Source of the DNA: Maniola hyperantus
Lineage: Eukaryota > Arthropoda > Insecta > Lepidoptera > Nymphalidae
Assembly (NCBI RefSeq): GCF_902806685.2
Contig: NC_048557.2
Location: 6,196,666-6,260,665, forward strand
Reading direction: 5' to 3'
Length of the DNA stretch: 64,000 nt
The translations under genes and the position numbers were made by a program. Shown here piece by piece: positions 41,521 to 54,164 of this stretch (its first letter is position 1; the number at the start of each line of letters is the position of its first letter). A model generated the notes under the pieces. It saw nothing but the letters and a program-made list of their open reading frames with translations, did no database searches and was not told the DNA's origin.

Positions 41521-44500
41521 CAGTCACCTAGTTATTGAGCATCTTTGTTGTAACCCGGGTTCAAAAAATTTGATAAAACAGGAGTAGGATAGTTTTAATC
41601 TCAGGTTTTAATACCGAGTACCGAGCAGGTACCTAGTACCTTTAGGCAAGTACCTTTCTACGCAATCTGGTCATACAACCATTTTTGGACAAAATGCACA
41701 AACCCAAATGTAAAGGCAAAATTAAATGTAGTGTCAACTTTACATGTAGATTGTAAAAAAATACATTCAGTACACAGTGGGGTTAACGCAAATAAATTCT
41801 GGAAAAAATATACAAACCTAATATAAGGCGAAATTCTTTCTATCGCTAACACGTTATTCACAATGGGATGAACAAAGACGCGTCGTGTTCAGACGTGTTG
41901 GGAATTAGTAAAAAAAAATCGAGGGCAAAACGACGGGGTGGCGACAACACTGCTAGCTAGCGTGAATTACATGTCACAATGGTAACGTGTTACGTGAGCG
42001 ACCTATTTAATTTTGCCGGGTAAGCAGGCAGCGATTTGTCTTGCAAATTGAGCTGTACTGATTTAGAATGATAATATTTTACTAGATTAACATACTTATA
42101 TTTAAAGAAGTATAAAAACATTGGGGGTTAAATGTGATTAACTGTAAATAATCAGAAATACTTTATTAGGTAGGTAGAGATGTTTAAAACTGAAAAAAAA
42201 CTAACAGCTATAATTCTACATGTTATAAGTTAATGTCCCCAGCCGCGTTTGAGTTTGTTTGATTTTGTGTTTGTCCGCGTTTATCCCAGAAACTGCTGAT
42301 ATGTATTTTTTTACAGAGTTCAACAATATGTATTTTACGCTACCGGTATACCTAATGATAAATTGTGAATAAAGTCGGAAAAAATCGTCCATCTCAGAGC
42401 TTCCGTGGCGTGTGCTGCACTAATAGTACATACAAAAACAATATAATACGTAGTGGAATAGTTACTCCCAAGATACCCGTGTGAAGCAGAAACGAGTATC
42501 TAGATTCTTGTAAAATTGCAAATAGAAGGGGCGCAATTTTATAAATAACATTTAACTATCTATTTACACTTAAGTATCTATTTAAAATCTACAATATACA
42601 AATGTAAACTACATTAGTAGTAATTTACGGGGACATTTAAGATAAATTTTACGGCGACGAAAATCCGTAGAACTTCAAAGTGTATTTCTAAATATCACTC
42701 GCAAACGGAGTCGATATGCGTATTTCAGGTAGGCAACTAATAAAATCATCATTATGATGTTCACTGCCAACTTTATAGCACTACATTTCAATAAATAAAC
42801 TCGGCAAAATCAAACGTTACTATCGGATAGGCTGGGCTATAATCCTATATACAAACTTCGCATCTTGCCTTTGCCATCATCGTAAACCTACATTTGATGA
42901 AGACGAGTTCTAACTTGGCGAGCTCTTAGGATGTATAAAACCATTTCTTACTTATACAAAGCACATTTTATCCATACCAAAAATAAAATGTGCTATAAAA
43001 TGGTTCAACAACAAACTAATTACTTAACTGAATCATGCATTAACAATGCTGAACTTTACCAAAAATACATTTTATTAAGTAATATTTGAACAACCGTTAA
43101 CAACTCCAGTTACCATTCATTCCAATAATATTGTTTACAAGCAACTTACGGCGTTTTAGGGCACCGTATGTACCGACAAGCACTTAAACATTTTATTAGC
43201 GTTGAAATTTAAATGACGTAACTCCTTTAAATCTCCCTTAAGCGGTCGTCAAACCTGAAATAAGCAGCATAACATACTTCATTAACCCATGAATCGTAAA
43301 CTCTTTTAAAACGCCATAACCGACCACAATGTTTGATTTAATCGTCGCGATCTTTAAGACTAAACCACATCCTATCGATTTTTTAAAACTTCATAAATCG
43401 GTTATTAAAATTAACCACATCTTCAGATGTTTACGTGCCGTATCTTTGACGTTGCCTATTTAGTATTTCTGTTTGGTTGAATAGTTATATTTTTTTCTTT
43501 AATATCCATTGCATCCGGAACGTGTGCTAGGGTTTACATTTTATTGGATTTACGACTGTTTTCATTGCGGGCACTGTTTAATATAAATATGCTAGACGGT
43601 TTCCTGTTGGTTAATAAGAAAAATTATAAATTAAAAACAATTGGACATGTTGCACATCAAGTCTTTTACTGGTAAGAGCAAAACTATTTTTATAATAAGA
43701 TGAAAGCGTAAAAATTAAAATTATTGCAATATGCATCATTACCTTTGCTCAAGATCAAGATCTTTAAAATTTTCGATTCACTGAAAACTGAGACTTAAAT
43801 AAAATTAAAATAACACAGAAGATTTTGTAACAAGCTTATTTCTGATGGTTAATTTAACTTATGAGGTAAATGTATTATTTTATTGCAAGTAACTTTCTTT
43901 TGTCAGACCAAACCGATACTGAGGACAAATTAAAACAAAATTTAAGGCCTAATAAAGTTTTAAAGTTTTTCCAGTAGGTAATGGACAGTATCAACCGAAC
44001 AACGGTAGCAGACATAAAATATCTCTTTATTATGGGGTAATGTTTTGTACCTACTGTATTTTTGTTATATACTTAGTTAACTGATAGGGATTCAAGCTGC
44101 TTTTTTTCTTGGTGATTCTTGGTGATTCTAGTTCTTTTTCAAATGGTCAGTTTATTGCCACTGATGAATCCTAAACACAATTTTATGTTACTAGGCAATT
44201 TTCAACAAAAATAAATTTAATTTATAATAAATAACTCTGTGGTATACACACAACTTTATTTTTTCTAAGGCCGTATCAAAGTATCTAATTATAATAAATT
44301 GATCACCTACCCTCCCATTTCAACGTTTAAAGTATGCTAATGAGTAATTTATTCGGTTATCAAAACTTTTTAAAGTGTCAATAACCCAACAGATTATAAT
44401 GTAAATCTATAAACGATGCACCGAAGCAACTATTTAAAGATATTTGTCAGAATAGACAACTGGAAATAACGTGGTTTTATGGAGACATAAATAAAATTAG

Positions 44501-45124
44501 TAGTCATTAGTATTTAAATAATTGAAAGGGTTATCTAATGGTGTGCTTTTAGAAACAACGAATCAAGCAATTTGTCTTCTTATAAAGAAGATAAGGATAT
44601 TATAGGAAAACAGCCTCTAAGAGATGTTTCACTGATCTTCTCACGCGTAAGAAATGATGTAATATCTATATTTTAGTAAAAAAAATTCAACTCACCTGAA
44701 AACAATAGTCACAGAGTTGAACACTGGTGACAAACAAAGCGATGAGAGGCCAAAAATCTCTCTACCTTAACGTCTGCTTTTTAAAATACCTACCTATAAT
44801 CAATGTCAGTTGAATTCGACAATACCGTAATATGCAATTTTTTAACAGTGAATATGCCGCGAGCCACAATTAACAATTGTCACCCATAAAATAAACTCGT
44901 TATTAACAAAATTATATTTCTGTGGTAATATGGGTTTCCAAAAAGTTCGCTCTCAATTGTCAAGAAGGTGTTTATCATCTACTTAGTTGTATACTAACCA
45001 GCTGCCAGAAAATGCTAATGAGAGTGACCTATTTTATTTTTTCTCTTTTGATATTGCTGAAGACAAAACATGTAGGTATCACTTACAACTCAAGCTGAGT
45101 ATTAAGACAACTTCATGATTATTA
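41521..45124. other. 3.6-kb stretch with no recognised gene or repeat
   Basis: The longest featureless interval. AT-rich, with frames under 70 codons. No SINE, Helitron or foldback words were seen. Candidate single-copy intergenic or intronic DNA. Confidence 0.45.
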
Positions 45125-45318
45125 TAATAACTGTGAAAGTGTTTGCTTATTGGTTTGTTAGTTTGTCCTTTAATCACGTTGCAACACTAGCAATGGATTT
45201 CTTTGCATGGGTATTGAAATTTTGGATCTGACCTGACATAGTCTACTTTTTACGAGCTCCCACGGAACTTTTAAAAACATAAATGCACGCGAATAAAATC
45301 GAGGGCATCAGCTTGTTT
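45125..45318 (+). mobile_element. HEL-2, diverged
   Basis: 'TTGGTTTGTTAGTTTGTCCT' to 'GAGCTCCCACGG' and a decayed end 'GGGCATCAGCTTG'. The terminal CTAG is mutated. Confidence 0.55.
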
Positions 45319-46021
45319 TAAAACAAACGCACAGTCAATTTTGAGAAGCGTAACTAACATTATCGTAATAGCAAGAAGGGAAAATTAAAAACTCCGTCCT
45401 TTTAGAATATGTTAAAAAGTGTTAAGTATTATATGATGGTAGAGAATCTACAACATACCTATTAGGTATTTGAAGAAGATAAATAAATAAATAATTTATG
45501 AGCAGTTGCTCATACAAAAAACCTAATCAGGTAGGTATTTTACTAAAATTGGAAAAATGGCAAAACAGCGCGTGACTATAAAAAATATAGCTAAGTACCT
45601 AACATGCAAAATGTTTCTTCTTCTAAACGGTAACCAAAATTACATATTAGTAATATAGTATCTACTTATTATGTACTTCAATATGACAGGTGGTTATTAA
45701 CGAGTGCCATCCACTTATAACTAATAAAAAATACTAACACGTTTTTTATATAAATTTTAAACTTTATCACTCGTTATTTCAATGAGGAGGGAAAGCATTA
45801 ACAAACAAATTACGTGCAACTACAACATTAACAAAGCTAATAAGCTTACCGTTCAATTATTTAAATTGAAATCATATTACTCTTTATCTTTATTTATCTA
45901 ATATAGGTACTTAATTAGATATTACTTATAACTTATTTACATACCTATAAACTATTTCATTTGATAGGTGGTTCAAATAAATTAGCATTTTAAAATAAAG
46001 TTTACTTTCTTAAGCAGGTAA
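45319..46021. other. No gene recognised
   Basis: AT-rich, no family resemblance. Confidence 0.4.
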
Positions 46022-46130
46022 GGTAGGGTGGAAAAAGTGGGTTGATGAAGAAAACAAAGGACTAGGTAGGTATGTGTGGTGGCGTGCTCTTGCGCCTATG
46101 TCCAGCAGTGGACACAAATAGGCTGAAGAT
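46022..46130 (+). mobile_element. RTE 3' end fragment
   Basis: 'GCGCCTATGTCCAGCAGTGG' then 'CAAATAGGCTGAAGATTGAT' corresponds to the RTE end seen in reverse at 59,305-59,340. Non-coding. Confidence 0.55.
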
Positions 46131-46826
46131 TGATAGTTACGAATTAGTTTTATTTATAAGATTTAAAATGGAAAATACCATTAGAGTGTTCCCAATAAAC
46201 AATAAGATAGCTGCAAATAAATTTTGTTTTATCTTTTATTATTAGGCTTTTACATGCAAATAAATTGCAATTGCAAAATTAGCCAAAGCACGTAGGTAAC
46301 ATGAAACAGTACAAATATAGTGCAGAATCTAGTTGGGTAGGCAGCTAGGTATGTCGTATGGAGGTAATCGCTTTTGTGATTGTACCTAGAAAGGTATTTT
46401 TATAATACATTCAAACATACTTATTTACCGAAGCATTTAGTAATTAATCAAGTCCTTGGTTTCGATGAATTAATATTGTAGTTATTATCTATTAAAATTA
46501 TTTATTGTTAACTCACTTTAATCGTACACTATTGTATATTATGATAATTACAAGAAATAACAACAGCAATTTGTTGTAAGCTAATACAAAGGTTCATGAA
46601 GGAAAATACAATATTGTCTTAGTACCTACCTACTCTGAATCTAGATTTTTCCAGTTGGGTAAAAAGTAGACACTGTTTATCATTATTTTTAATAACGATA
46701 AAGGCACGATAAAGGAAAAATTCAATATTGCCTTAAGTTAGTAACAGGTACATACCTACTCTGAATGTAATAGATAGATACTTCCTGTAGAGTAAAAACA
46801 GATGCTTTATAATATTATATTTTGCT
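46131..46826. other. No gene recognised
   Basis: AT-rich. The pairs 'GAAAATACAATATTG' (46,603) and 'GAAAAATTCAATATTG' (46,714), each followed by CCTTA/TCTTAGTA-type text and 'CTACTCTGAAT', suggest an old local duplication of about 110 bp. Confidence 0.4.
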
Positions 46827-47046
46827 ACTGGCTTATTCCCGAGTCTTCGTCCGCGTGGACTACACAAATTTCAAACCCCTATTTTACCCCCTTAGGGGTT
46901 TAATTTTCAAAAATCCTTTCTTAGCAGATGTCTACGTCAAAATAGCTATCTGAATGCCAAATTTCAGCTAAATCCGTCCAGTTTGTGCGTTGATAGATCA
47001 GTTAGTCAGTCAGTCACCTTTTTCTTTTAGACTTATAGTATTTAGA
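46827..47046 (-). mobile_element. HEL-1, minus strand, diverged ends
   Basis: 'CTTCGTCCGCGTGGACTACA', 'CCCCCTTAGGGGTTTAATTT' and a 5' end near 'TATTTAGA' followed by T. The CTAG terminus has become CTGG. Confidence 0.55.
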
Positions 47047-47990
47047 TTTTTAATTTTTACCCTACCTACCTATAAATACTAACATGGGCACACAAGTAGA
47101 TATACATGGCTAAGGTAAGTGATACCGATAAGTGCGAACCCAATGGTTATCACTTATCGGTAAGTAGGTATATAGGAGGAATATACATACCTACCTATTA
47201 AGTTATTAACGTATTAAAGTCTGATAATATTTGTATAAAATGAATATTGGAATAATCACAGAATAAAATCTTGCGATAAGTAAGTAAGTAGATGTCTTAT
47301 CTAACTTCGTATTTATTTACTAACTTAACGAGATATTGATTTGCGACACTACTGGCCTATACCTAGTAGATTTAGCGAAGGAGGTATACTTACTTACTTA
47401 ATTACCGACAGTAAGTACCTCCGTTTGTATTATTTAAAAAACAGATATTAAATTATTTTGTCTAACGGTTTTGAAAATTGACCACTGTGCGTGAGCGCAA
47501 AGATGAAGTCGGGTTTAAAAATCGACAGTTAAATTATTTTTAATCTATTGCAGAATATACTTAAATTTTACTAAATCTAGGTTCTTACAGAGAGAACCTA
47601 CCTTGGTATTTATTGTTTTCCTTTCCATAATTAAATTAAGTAATTATAGATTCCTCTAATAATACCTACCTACCTACTATCAGCTGTTCTATAGCAAGGG
47701 AAGTCGTGGGCACGATATGCTTAGGTAAGTAATAGAAGCACTCGGTTGTAAAACTACTCTTAATTTAATCACTGACCTTCAAGTGCGTTACCATTGTTCC
47801 TGTCGCCTTTGGAGACATCGGTATAAAAAAACTATAAATAGACGAAAATAAAAAAAACAACAGAAATAAAATTAAACACGTAAAATCGTCCTATCACAAC
47901 GATTCTTTGGCATCATTACACACCAGTCTATTAACTTGCGAAATTAACAGTCACAAAATAAACACACACACAAAAAAAATACTTAATGGT
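47047..47990. other. No gene; small palindrome at 47,123-47,162
   Basis: The palindrome has 12-bp perfect arms ('TACCGATAAGTG' and complement) with a 16-nt loop. The rest is AT-rich with TAGG/CCTA runs. 'CTATAAATA' near 47,830 is TATA-like but unsupported. Confidence 0.4.
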
Positions 47991-48890
47991 CCGAGACACA
48001 ATAAATAAAATAGTTCGTAATGCCCGCGATCGTGTTCGATATTCAAACGCAACACACGTCCGACGATCGCGCGCTGTGGCCACACAATGCTAGCAGATCG
48101 AAGCGCTTCGACAATACGCGCGCGCTACAATTGAACGCCCCGGCCCGCGCGCGCGCGACAAGGACGCACCGACCTAATGTCACTGCCCTACGAACAATGC
48201 CGTCCTTCCACCATCTTGCACCCGAAATTATAATAAAACACTGCCTTCTAATTATACAAATATATCCAATACACAATCTAGAATATTATAGATGAATAAT
48301 TCAAGTGGGTTCTATTTAGAACTGTGTTGAAAATCAATTGTCTATGCGGAATAACAGCGCGGTATCTATACAAAGGCGTGAGGCCGTCCCGTTCTCGCGG
48401 ACGATACTGTGTGCGTATTGTGCCGATATTTCTATCTCGCTCACGCGTGGCGGTTGTGGCGTAGACGATGTTTTGTCTCGCTCTAGGCCCCGCCCAAGAG
48501 CGTCTTTGAGTCGGATCGCTGCTGTGTGCGTGGTGATGGACTATGGAAGTATGGAGCCGGGTATTGTAGCTTCGCACACAAAGCGGTCCAGGTGGGAGTG
48601 CGATCTACGAGGGCGTTTAAAAAGTCGATACAATCGCTTTACATTCTGTAGTATTTGTGAAGAAAATTTTCTTTATTTCGACAGTCGGCTGGGCGTGTTG
48701 TATTGTGACCGCGAGGCGTGGTCGGTGGAAAGTCTATTGTGCGCGCGGCCGCTGGATTGGCGAGCTCTATTGTCATCGTCACAACGGACTTTCCCATACG
48801 ACGGCTTATCGCGTGAAATACGATGCCGACGACGAATATTTTTAGCGACGTCGCTTCCACACAATACATTTGCATATTATTTATAAAAAA
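47991..48890. promoter_or_regulatory. CpG-rich block, possible promoter or first-exon region
   Basis: A marked shift in composition: CG-rich text with many CpG, including GCGCGCGCG at about 48,148-48,158, a GC-box-like 'GCCCCGCCCAAGAGC' near 48,487 and several pyrimidine-rich starts. A 182-codon plus-strand frame (48,338-48,886) spans much of it and has CxxC ('FCSICEENF') but no recognisable domain; overlapping frames on both strands are equally open, as expected of CG-rich DNA. It could be the promoter and 5' end of a gene whose coding exons lie outside the window. Inference only. Confidence 0.3.
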
Positions 48891-49104
48891 TCGCTTTATC
48901 CTATAGTTGAGCTCTTTTAATGGAACCTGTACATTATAGACTGGTTTCGATTGTTTACAACCGACTTGTTAAAAGTCCACAATTTTTTTCTGCATCGGCA
49001 GGTTTGCATTTGACTATCTACGTTTTCGATCGTTCTTGCAAAGGTGGCTAGCCAATGTAGGTATTTAAGTAATTCTGAAAAGATAAAGATGCTGGGGAAG
49101 GACA

Positions 49105-49215
49105 TAGGCTAGGTAGTAAGTAGGTACTTTTTATCTCGGAAAACCAAAGAGTTCCCATAGGATTTTAAAAAAACCTACTTAAATCCACGCGAACGAAGTC
49201 GCGGACATCATCTAG
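49105..49215 (+). mobile_element. HEL-2 3' end with internal TAGG expansion
   Basis: 'GACATAGGCTAGGTAGTAAG' then 'TACTTTTTATCTCGG' where other copies read 'GGCTACTTTTTATCCCGG', so about 15 bp of TAGG-like text is inserted at the TAC. Ends 'GCGGACATCATCTAG' with T next. Confidence 0.7.
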
Positions 49216-49216
49216 T

Positions 49217-49443
49217 TTTTTATAAAAGCCGATAGTTTCTCCACTTTCTCCGCACATTGTCCCCAACACAGGGGGGAACGATCAGCCAGGAAAAAAAAGG
49301 CAACGTGACAACCCCCTGCCAGACACCCAAGACAAGTTTAAGGATGTCAAAGCCATGATCCAAAGTTCCAAACTTCATAGTCGCTGATCGTGCCTGCCTG
49401 GTGTTGGGGACAATGCGCACCGAAACTTTCAGCTTTTATAAAA
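49217..49443. mobile_element. Foldback element, about 227 bp
   Basis: The left arm 'TTTTATAAAAGCCGATAGTT' to 'GCACATTGTCCCCAACAC' pairs with the right arm 'GTGTTGGGGACAATGCGC' to 'AACTTTCAGCTTTTATAAAA'. Both arms extend into 'CGATCAGC' with some mismatches. It starts right after the HEL-2 terminus. The 66-codon frame inside is a shadow. Confidence 0.65.
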
Positions 49444-50254
49444 TAACGAGGTCTAGCCCTCGCGGGCTCTTAGTCCATTAGGAGGACGCTATTTTAGAGC
49501 CGACGATAGATATCAGCTGAGCCGAAACTGTAATAATTCTATTTTTGACACCAACATTGACATTTTGAGGTTGCCGCCCGGTCGCGGTGTTAATTAGAGA
49601 TCGTTTACACTTCGGGCCCGAATGGCTCTGAGATTGAATTTCTTTTTAGAATAGATAGGTATGAGGGAGACTTTTGAGGGAACCTACCTTTTAAAAACAG
49701 ATGAAGTGTGGGTGGGAACTGAAATTTCATCATCTAATATCTAAATACTTATTACCTACCCATAACGAAGTAGGTAGGTACTATAGCTGCTACCGAGGTA
49801 GGCATACCTAAGTATGCCTACCACTACCACTTACCTCCTGAGACATTGCCTGACACATTCAACGACCCAGTAGAAGTGTCTGGTTACTTACCTATCGGGT
49901 TGTTTTTTGAACATCCCGATATAACCAGAAACTCGGTTAAGTAGGTATCTACTTGGAACTGACGTGAAAAGTTTTTTCAAAGAACTGTTCCGTTTTATTA
50001 GACTGTTCGACTGATCGGATAATTTGGACAATTACTTAGCAGTTAATGACATCTTAGTTAAAGGGCGGTCGCGGCAGTCAGTGTCTTGCCTGCAATGGCC
50101 AATTCTAGATACTTATACACATTCTGAATACACACACACACACAATACACATGCCATCTACACAAGCACACCAACTTACAAAACAACTTCTATACAATTC
50201 CCAAGCTTCTTCACATTTTACAAGGTTTCTTTGTAAGCGGACAATATGTCTCAT
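49444..50254. other. No gene recognised
   Basis: Unassigned. A palindromic 'AGGTAGGCATACCTAAGTATG' region near 49,796 (part of the TAGG pattern) and a short CA-rich tract at about 50,133-50,150. Confidence 0.4.
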
Positions 50255-50375
50255 ATAGGGCGCAGCGCAGGCGTAGCGGAATGTGTGTCTCGGGGTATCA
50301 CCCCCCCGTGGGGTAGGGGGGGTTATTATCTACCCGGCGGTGGGGGTTGCACCCCCCCGGCTTTATTATACTGGT
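50255..50375. repeat. GC-rich hairpin-forming tract
   Basis: 'GGGGTATCACCCCCCCGTG' and 'GGGGTAGGGGGGGTTATTAT' followed by 'GGTGGGGGTTGCACCCCCCC' give several short C-run/G-run hairpins. Probably the end of a dispersed repeat; no second copy here. Confidence 0.35.
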
Positions 50376-51634
50376 TCCAAGCGAATTGCTTTTTGTTTGT
50401 GTAAGCTGAATAGCGTATTTAGTAATGGAACTTTTTGATTTCGATCCGGGCTTGTCTGCGTTTTAGGTTTTTAAATTGTGGTTGTGGAGTGTTCTTGGGT
50501 CTTTTATCTGTAGATTCCTTGCTTGATTTATTTAAAAAACAATGTAGGTATCTACTACCTATCTCTCTTAGGTCCTTTTAAGGGCAGGTGGTCTCTTTTA
50601 GACTAAGGCCCTTAAGATTAGGCATGATTCCTGAAAATAGAGTTTGAAGGTGAAAATTATCTGTACTTTCTTACTTTACGTTAGTACTATTATATTATGC
50701 TTTGCTTAGGTACCTAGGTAAGTAAGTATACCTCTAGTTAGGTGGAAGAAGTAGACATCGATTCAGTCTACACTTACCTATGACAAATTCTAGACTTATG
50801 AATTCATTGCGACGGTATGGATCTGTAAGTATAGATATAGACTATAGAGTCAGACTAGACAGTCTCTATACACACATAAAACTTAAAAGTAGTTGACCAC
50901 GATGGTCAGAAAATAACTGACTACTCAGTCATACTTATGAAAGTACGAATAATGAATATGTTTGACTAACAATTTAAGTAGGTAGGTAGGTAGGTCAAAA
51001 TACCTAGCCGCGGAAACGGGCTAGAATTCAAAATCTCGAAACTAAAATGGCATACCTAATACTACCTACCTACCTACCTAATACCATGCCATTTTTGTCA
51101 CTATTTTCTACGAGAATAAAAACGGCACTATGTTTAGACTTCAGACCCAGGTATTACCTACTTATATATTTAGTTTATCCCACCGCTGCCACCATGTTGT
51201 GAATCAAACGAGCACTTGATGGGCACTGACATTTTATTAGGTACTAATTTTGTAACATACCTACTTAGTTAACATAACTACTACAACAACGACCTTAAAA
51301 TAAACCAGTGTCACAGGTAAGGTCACCTTTGTCTTGACAGTTCATTGCAAGATGAATAGCAATTACTTGATTGGGTTTCTGTGTTGGCTGTTTGTTGTTA
51401 GAGAGTTCTTAAAGGTTCGTGGAACTCTTGAAAGTTTCCCCTGTTCCAGAGATCGTGTTTGTGTTTAGATGTCGGGTTCTGATATGCAATAAACTTTGAT
51501 AAGAGTTTAATGAATTGTACCATATTTACCAAGATATAGGTACCTACCTATCTAAGATGGAACCTACACCTGTCTAGGTAAGAACCATCTTTTGTCAAAG
51601 GCTGTTTAGTAGTGTATTTACAATACAAGCAGTT
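50376..51634. other. No gene; TAGG/CCTA-rich
   Basis: Contains tetranucleotide runs at 50,980-50,996 and 51,062-51,081. No frames or family members of note. Confidence 0.4.
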
Positions 51635-51750
51635 TTTTATTCAGATACAAATTAGCCCTTGACTGTAATCTCACCTGGTAGTAAGTACAGCTAAGTGATG
51701 TTGCAGTTTAAGATGGAAGAGGTATAGCAGTTTTTATTAAACCCATAGCC
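51635..51750 (-). mobile_element. SINE-2 3' part, minus strand
   Basis: 'TATTCAGATACAAATTAGCC' and 'CTTGACTGTAATCTCACCTG' to 'GTTTTTATTAAACCCATAGC'. Head missing. Confidence 0.65.
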
Positions 51751-53164
51751 CTTTAGAAGAAGAAAATGTCAGCACGAAACTCAGCAGTTCCCTATCTAGG
51801 TAGGTAGGTAAGTAGGTACCTACTCTTACAAAACGCGAAATGTTAAACAATCAATAAACAACAATCATATCTGAGTACCTATATCTAAGTAGTAAGTACC
51901 TACCTAGGTGCTTAAAAAGAAAACTCCTGACTCACTCACTGACTGATTTATCAACAAACCAGCTCAAAGCTTTGGACGTAGAGGTCTCTTAATAATGCAA
52001 ATGTAGACAAGGATAAGGCTGGATTATTCAAAATTTTAGAATAGATAAAGGTAATCCTTTTATTAATATCTATTCTATCAATAAGTAGATACCTATTAGC
52101 TTGGTGGGTAGTGGGTAGGTACCTACCTACCTATAGAATAGTTATAGCAGTGTTTATAATAAAAGGGAGGATCTTCACTTAATCACAATTCACAAACCGC
52201 AAGGTATCTGCAAACTCTATAAAGGGCCCCGAAGCGATACCGCGCTAACTTCACCCTTCCGTATAATACCCCTACCTGCCGCCCTTTACCGCGACAACTT
52301 GTCTCATTTTGATGCTCTTACAAACTTTGATATGAGTTACAGCTGGCTTAAGGCGAGATCTGACTGTGCGACATAAAACGCTAGTTCCTAAATCGCGTTC
52401 GAACCGCGACCGTGACGAGTACTGCTCTCTAACTTTGACCTGAAAGAACTAAGCATAAACTAAATTATACGTCTTAGTGTTAAAAATGAATCACTAAATG
52501 TGTTGGTCATCGCAAATCTCCAGAACAGCTGAACCAATTTCGCTAATTATTTTTTTATAATATTCCTTGAAGTACGAGGATGGTTCTTACGGAGAGAAAA
52601 ATTTAAAAATTTTGAATCGACTATTAGGCGGAACGAAAGTTCGCCAGGGCAGATAGTACCTAATTAGCGGGACGATAGAAGAGGGACGGGAGGGTAGAGT
52701 AGCGATACCTACCTATAGGTATGAATTATTATCTATGGTCGCAAGTGAAACTTCAAACCATTAACTATTCCAGAATACTTAGGTAGGTTCTTTGTAGTAA
52801 CCAAAGATAATAATTAGCAATTCCTTGTTGAAATGTTTTAATCTAATGCGATACCCGTAACACTGTCGCGCTGTCTTTTCCCGCACTTGCCTTTCGTCTA
52901 GTCTGGGCCTAATTTCATAACTTTGTCCCTACTCTGTCGCTCTTGTTACGTGTAATTTAGACACATTAATAATGTGTATTTTATGAACTATACAGAATTA
53001 TAGTAGAATTATATAGCCAAATGTTTGATGTGGAGCTTTACTTATTATGAAGCAATGCTTAAGGCTTTTGATTGCCCTTACAGATTTGACTTTAATTTAT
53101 GGGTTATTATACCTACTTACTCCGTTTTCGTGAATCGAAACAAGATGTACCTACCTACCTAAAG
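51751..53164. other. No gene; mixed composition
   Basis: Includes TAGG/CCTA runs at 51,797-51,822 and 52,113-52,133, and a moderately GC-rich part at 52,195-52,440 without promoter-like or coding evidence. Confidence 0.4.
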
Positions 53165-53215
53165 GTTTCAATTCAATGCCGGCTCACTACAGAGCACGGG
53201 TCTCCTCTAAGAGGA
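53165..53215 (-). mobile_element. SINE-1 tiny distal fragment
   Basis: 'TGCCGGCTCACTACAGAGCA' and 'CGGGTCTCCTCTAAGAGG' match the distal SINE-1 body near its tail. Confidence 0.5.
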
Positions 53216-53702
53216 AGAATAATTAGTACCTACCTAGCTACCTAAGTACATATAAGGAAAGCCGTTAGCCGTTAGTAGGTAGGTAGGTACACTACCTACT
53301 TTAAAAAAAATTACAAAAAATTAAAAAGTATTTTACTTTATAAGGTTTTAACTAACTAATTTGAGAAATCATCAGAAAACCGTTAAAATATACCTAAGTA
53401 TATAAAAATCATAATCACATTCACCTATCCATTTCAGATATTTTAAAAATACTCTCGACTTGAGTAAATGCGGCCATTAGTCGGACTAATCTTCATTTAT
53501 TTCCCCCCCAGCCAATATTTCGTGTAACTCGCTTAGTGATGATGACCGTTTCACTTAGTTTTTTAACGACGCTTTTACGGTTTTTTCGGGAAAAAATAAA
53601 TAAGGGCGTCTATACGCGGAGCGGGAACTGAACTGTTGACGAAGGTCGACGTTTTGTGAAACTAAAATACCTACCTATTCGAATGACTACTTATTATAAT
53701 AC

Positions 53703-53890
53703 GTACAGTACCTGCGCGGCCGAAAGTCATGTACGTCGACCTTTAGAAGGAGATAGCAGATTTGTAGAGCGTTGTCCCTGTCGTTGAGACCGACAAAACA
53801 TCATATAGGAATGAGTGACAGAGAACGCTCTACAAAGCCGAAATGTCATTCTAAAGGCCGATGTACATTACTTTTGGCCGCGTACTGTAC
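53703..53890. mobile_element. Foldback element E, intact
   Basis: 'GTACAGTACCTGCGCGGCCG' at the left and 'GGCCGCGTACTGTAC' at the right. Arms extend about 75 bp, pairing 'TTTGTAGAGCGTTGTC' with 'GAACGCTCTACAAAG'. Non-coding, MITE-like. Confidence 0.65.
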
Positions 53891-54064
53891 CTATAGGTAG
53901 ATTAGAATTTTTAGATTTGCCATTACACAAATTTAAACATTGTGTAACTACACTTATTAGTTATTTCAATGCTATAGGTAGGTAGGTAGGTAATCTTACA
54001 AATTGTTAATTTGTAAGATAATAATATACCTACCTATAGTGGTGATAATTAATTACTACTTACC

Positions 54065-54135
54065 TATAACTAAAGCTACGAGGGTTCAAAACACGCCCAA
54101 GTCTGAGAAGAGCCCACAAAAACCCAGCCGGGTCT
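54065..54135 (+). repeat. Repeat H, copy 2
   Basis: 'CTAAAGCTACGAGGGTTCAA' to 'AACCCAGCCGGG', as at 3,125-3,196. Confidence 0.5.
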
Positions 54136-54164
54136 TAATAAACAAAGGATTTAGTAAATAAAAA

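Noticed and set aside
48338..48886. 182-codon plus-strand frame with a CxxC
   Set aside because: Lies in a CpG-rich block where several frames on both strands are open. No family motif or splice context. Kept only as part of a possible promoter region.
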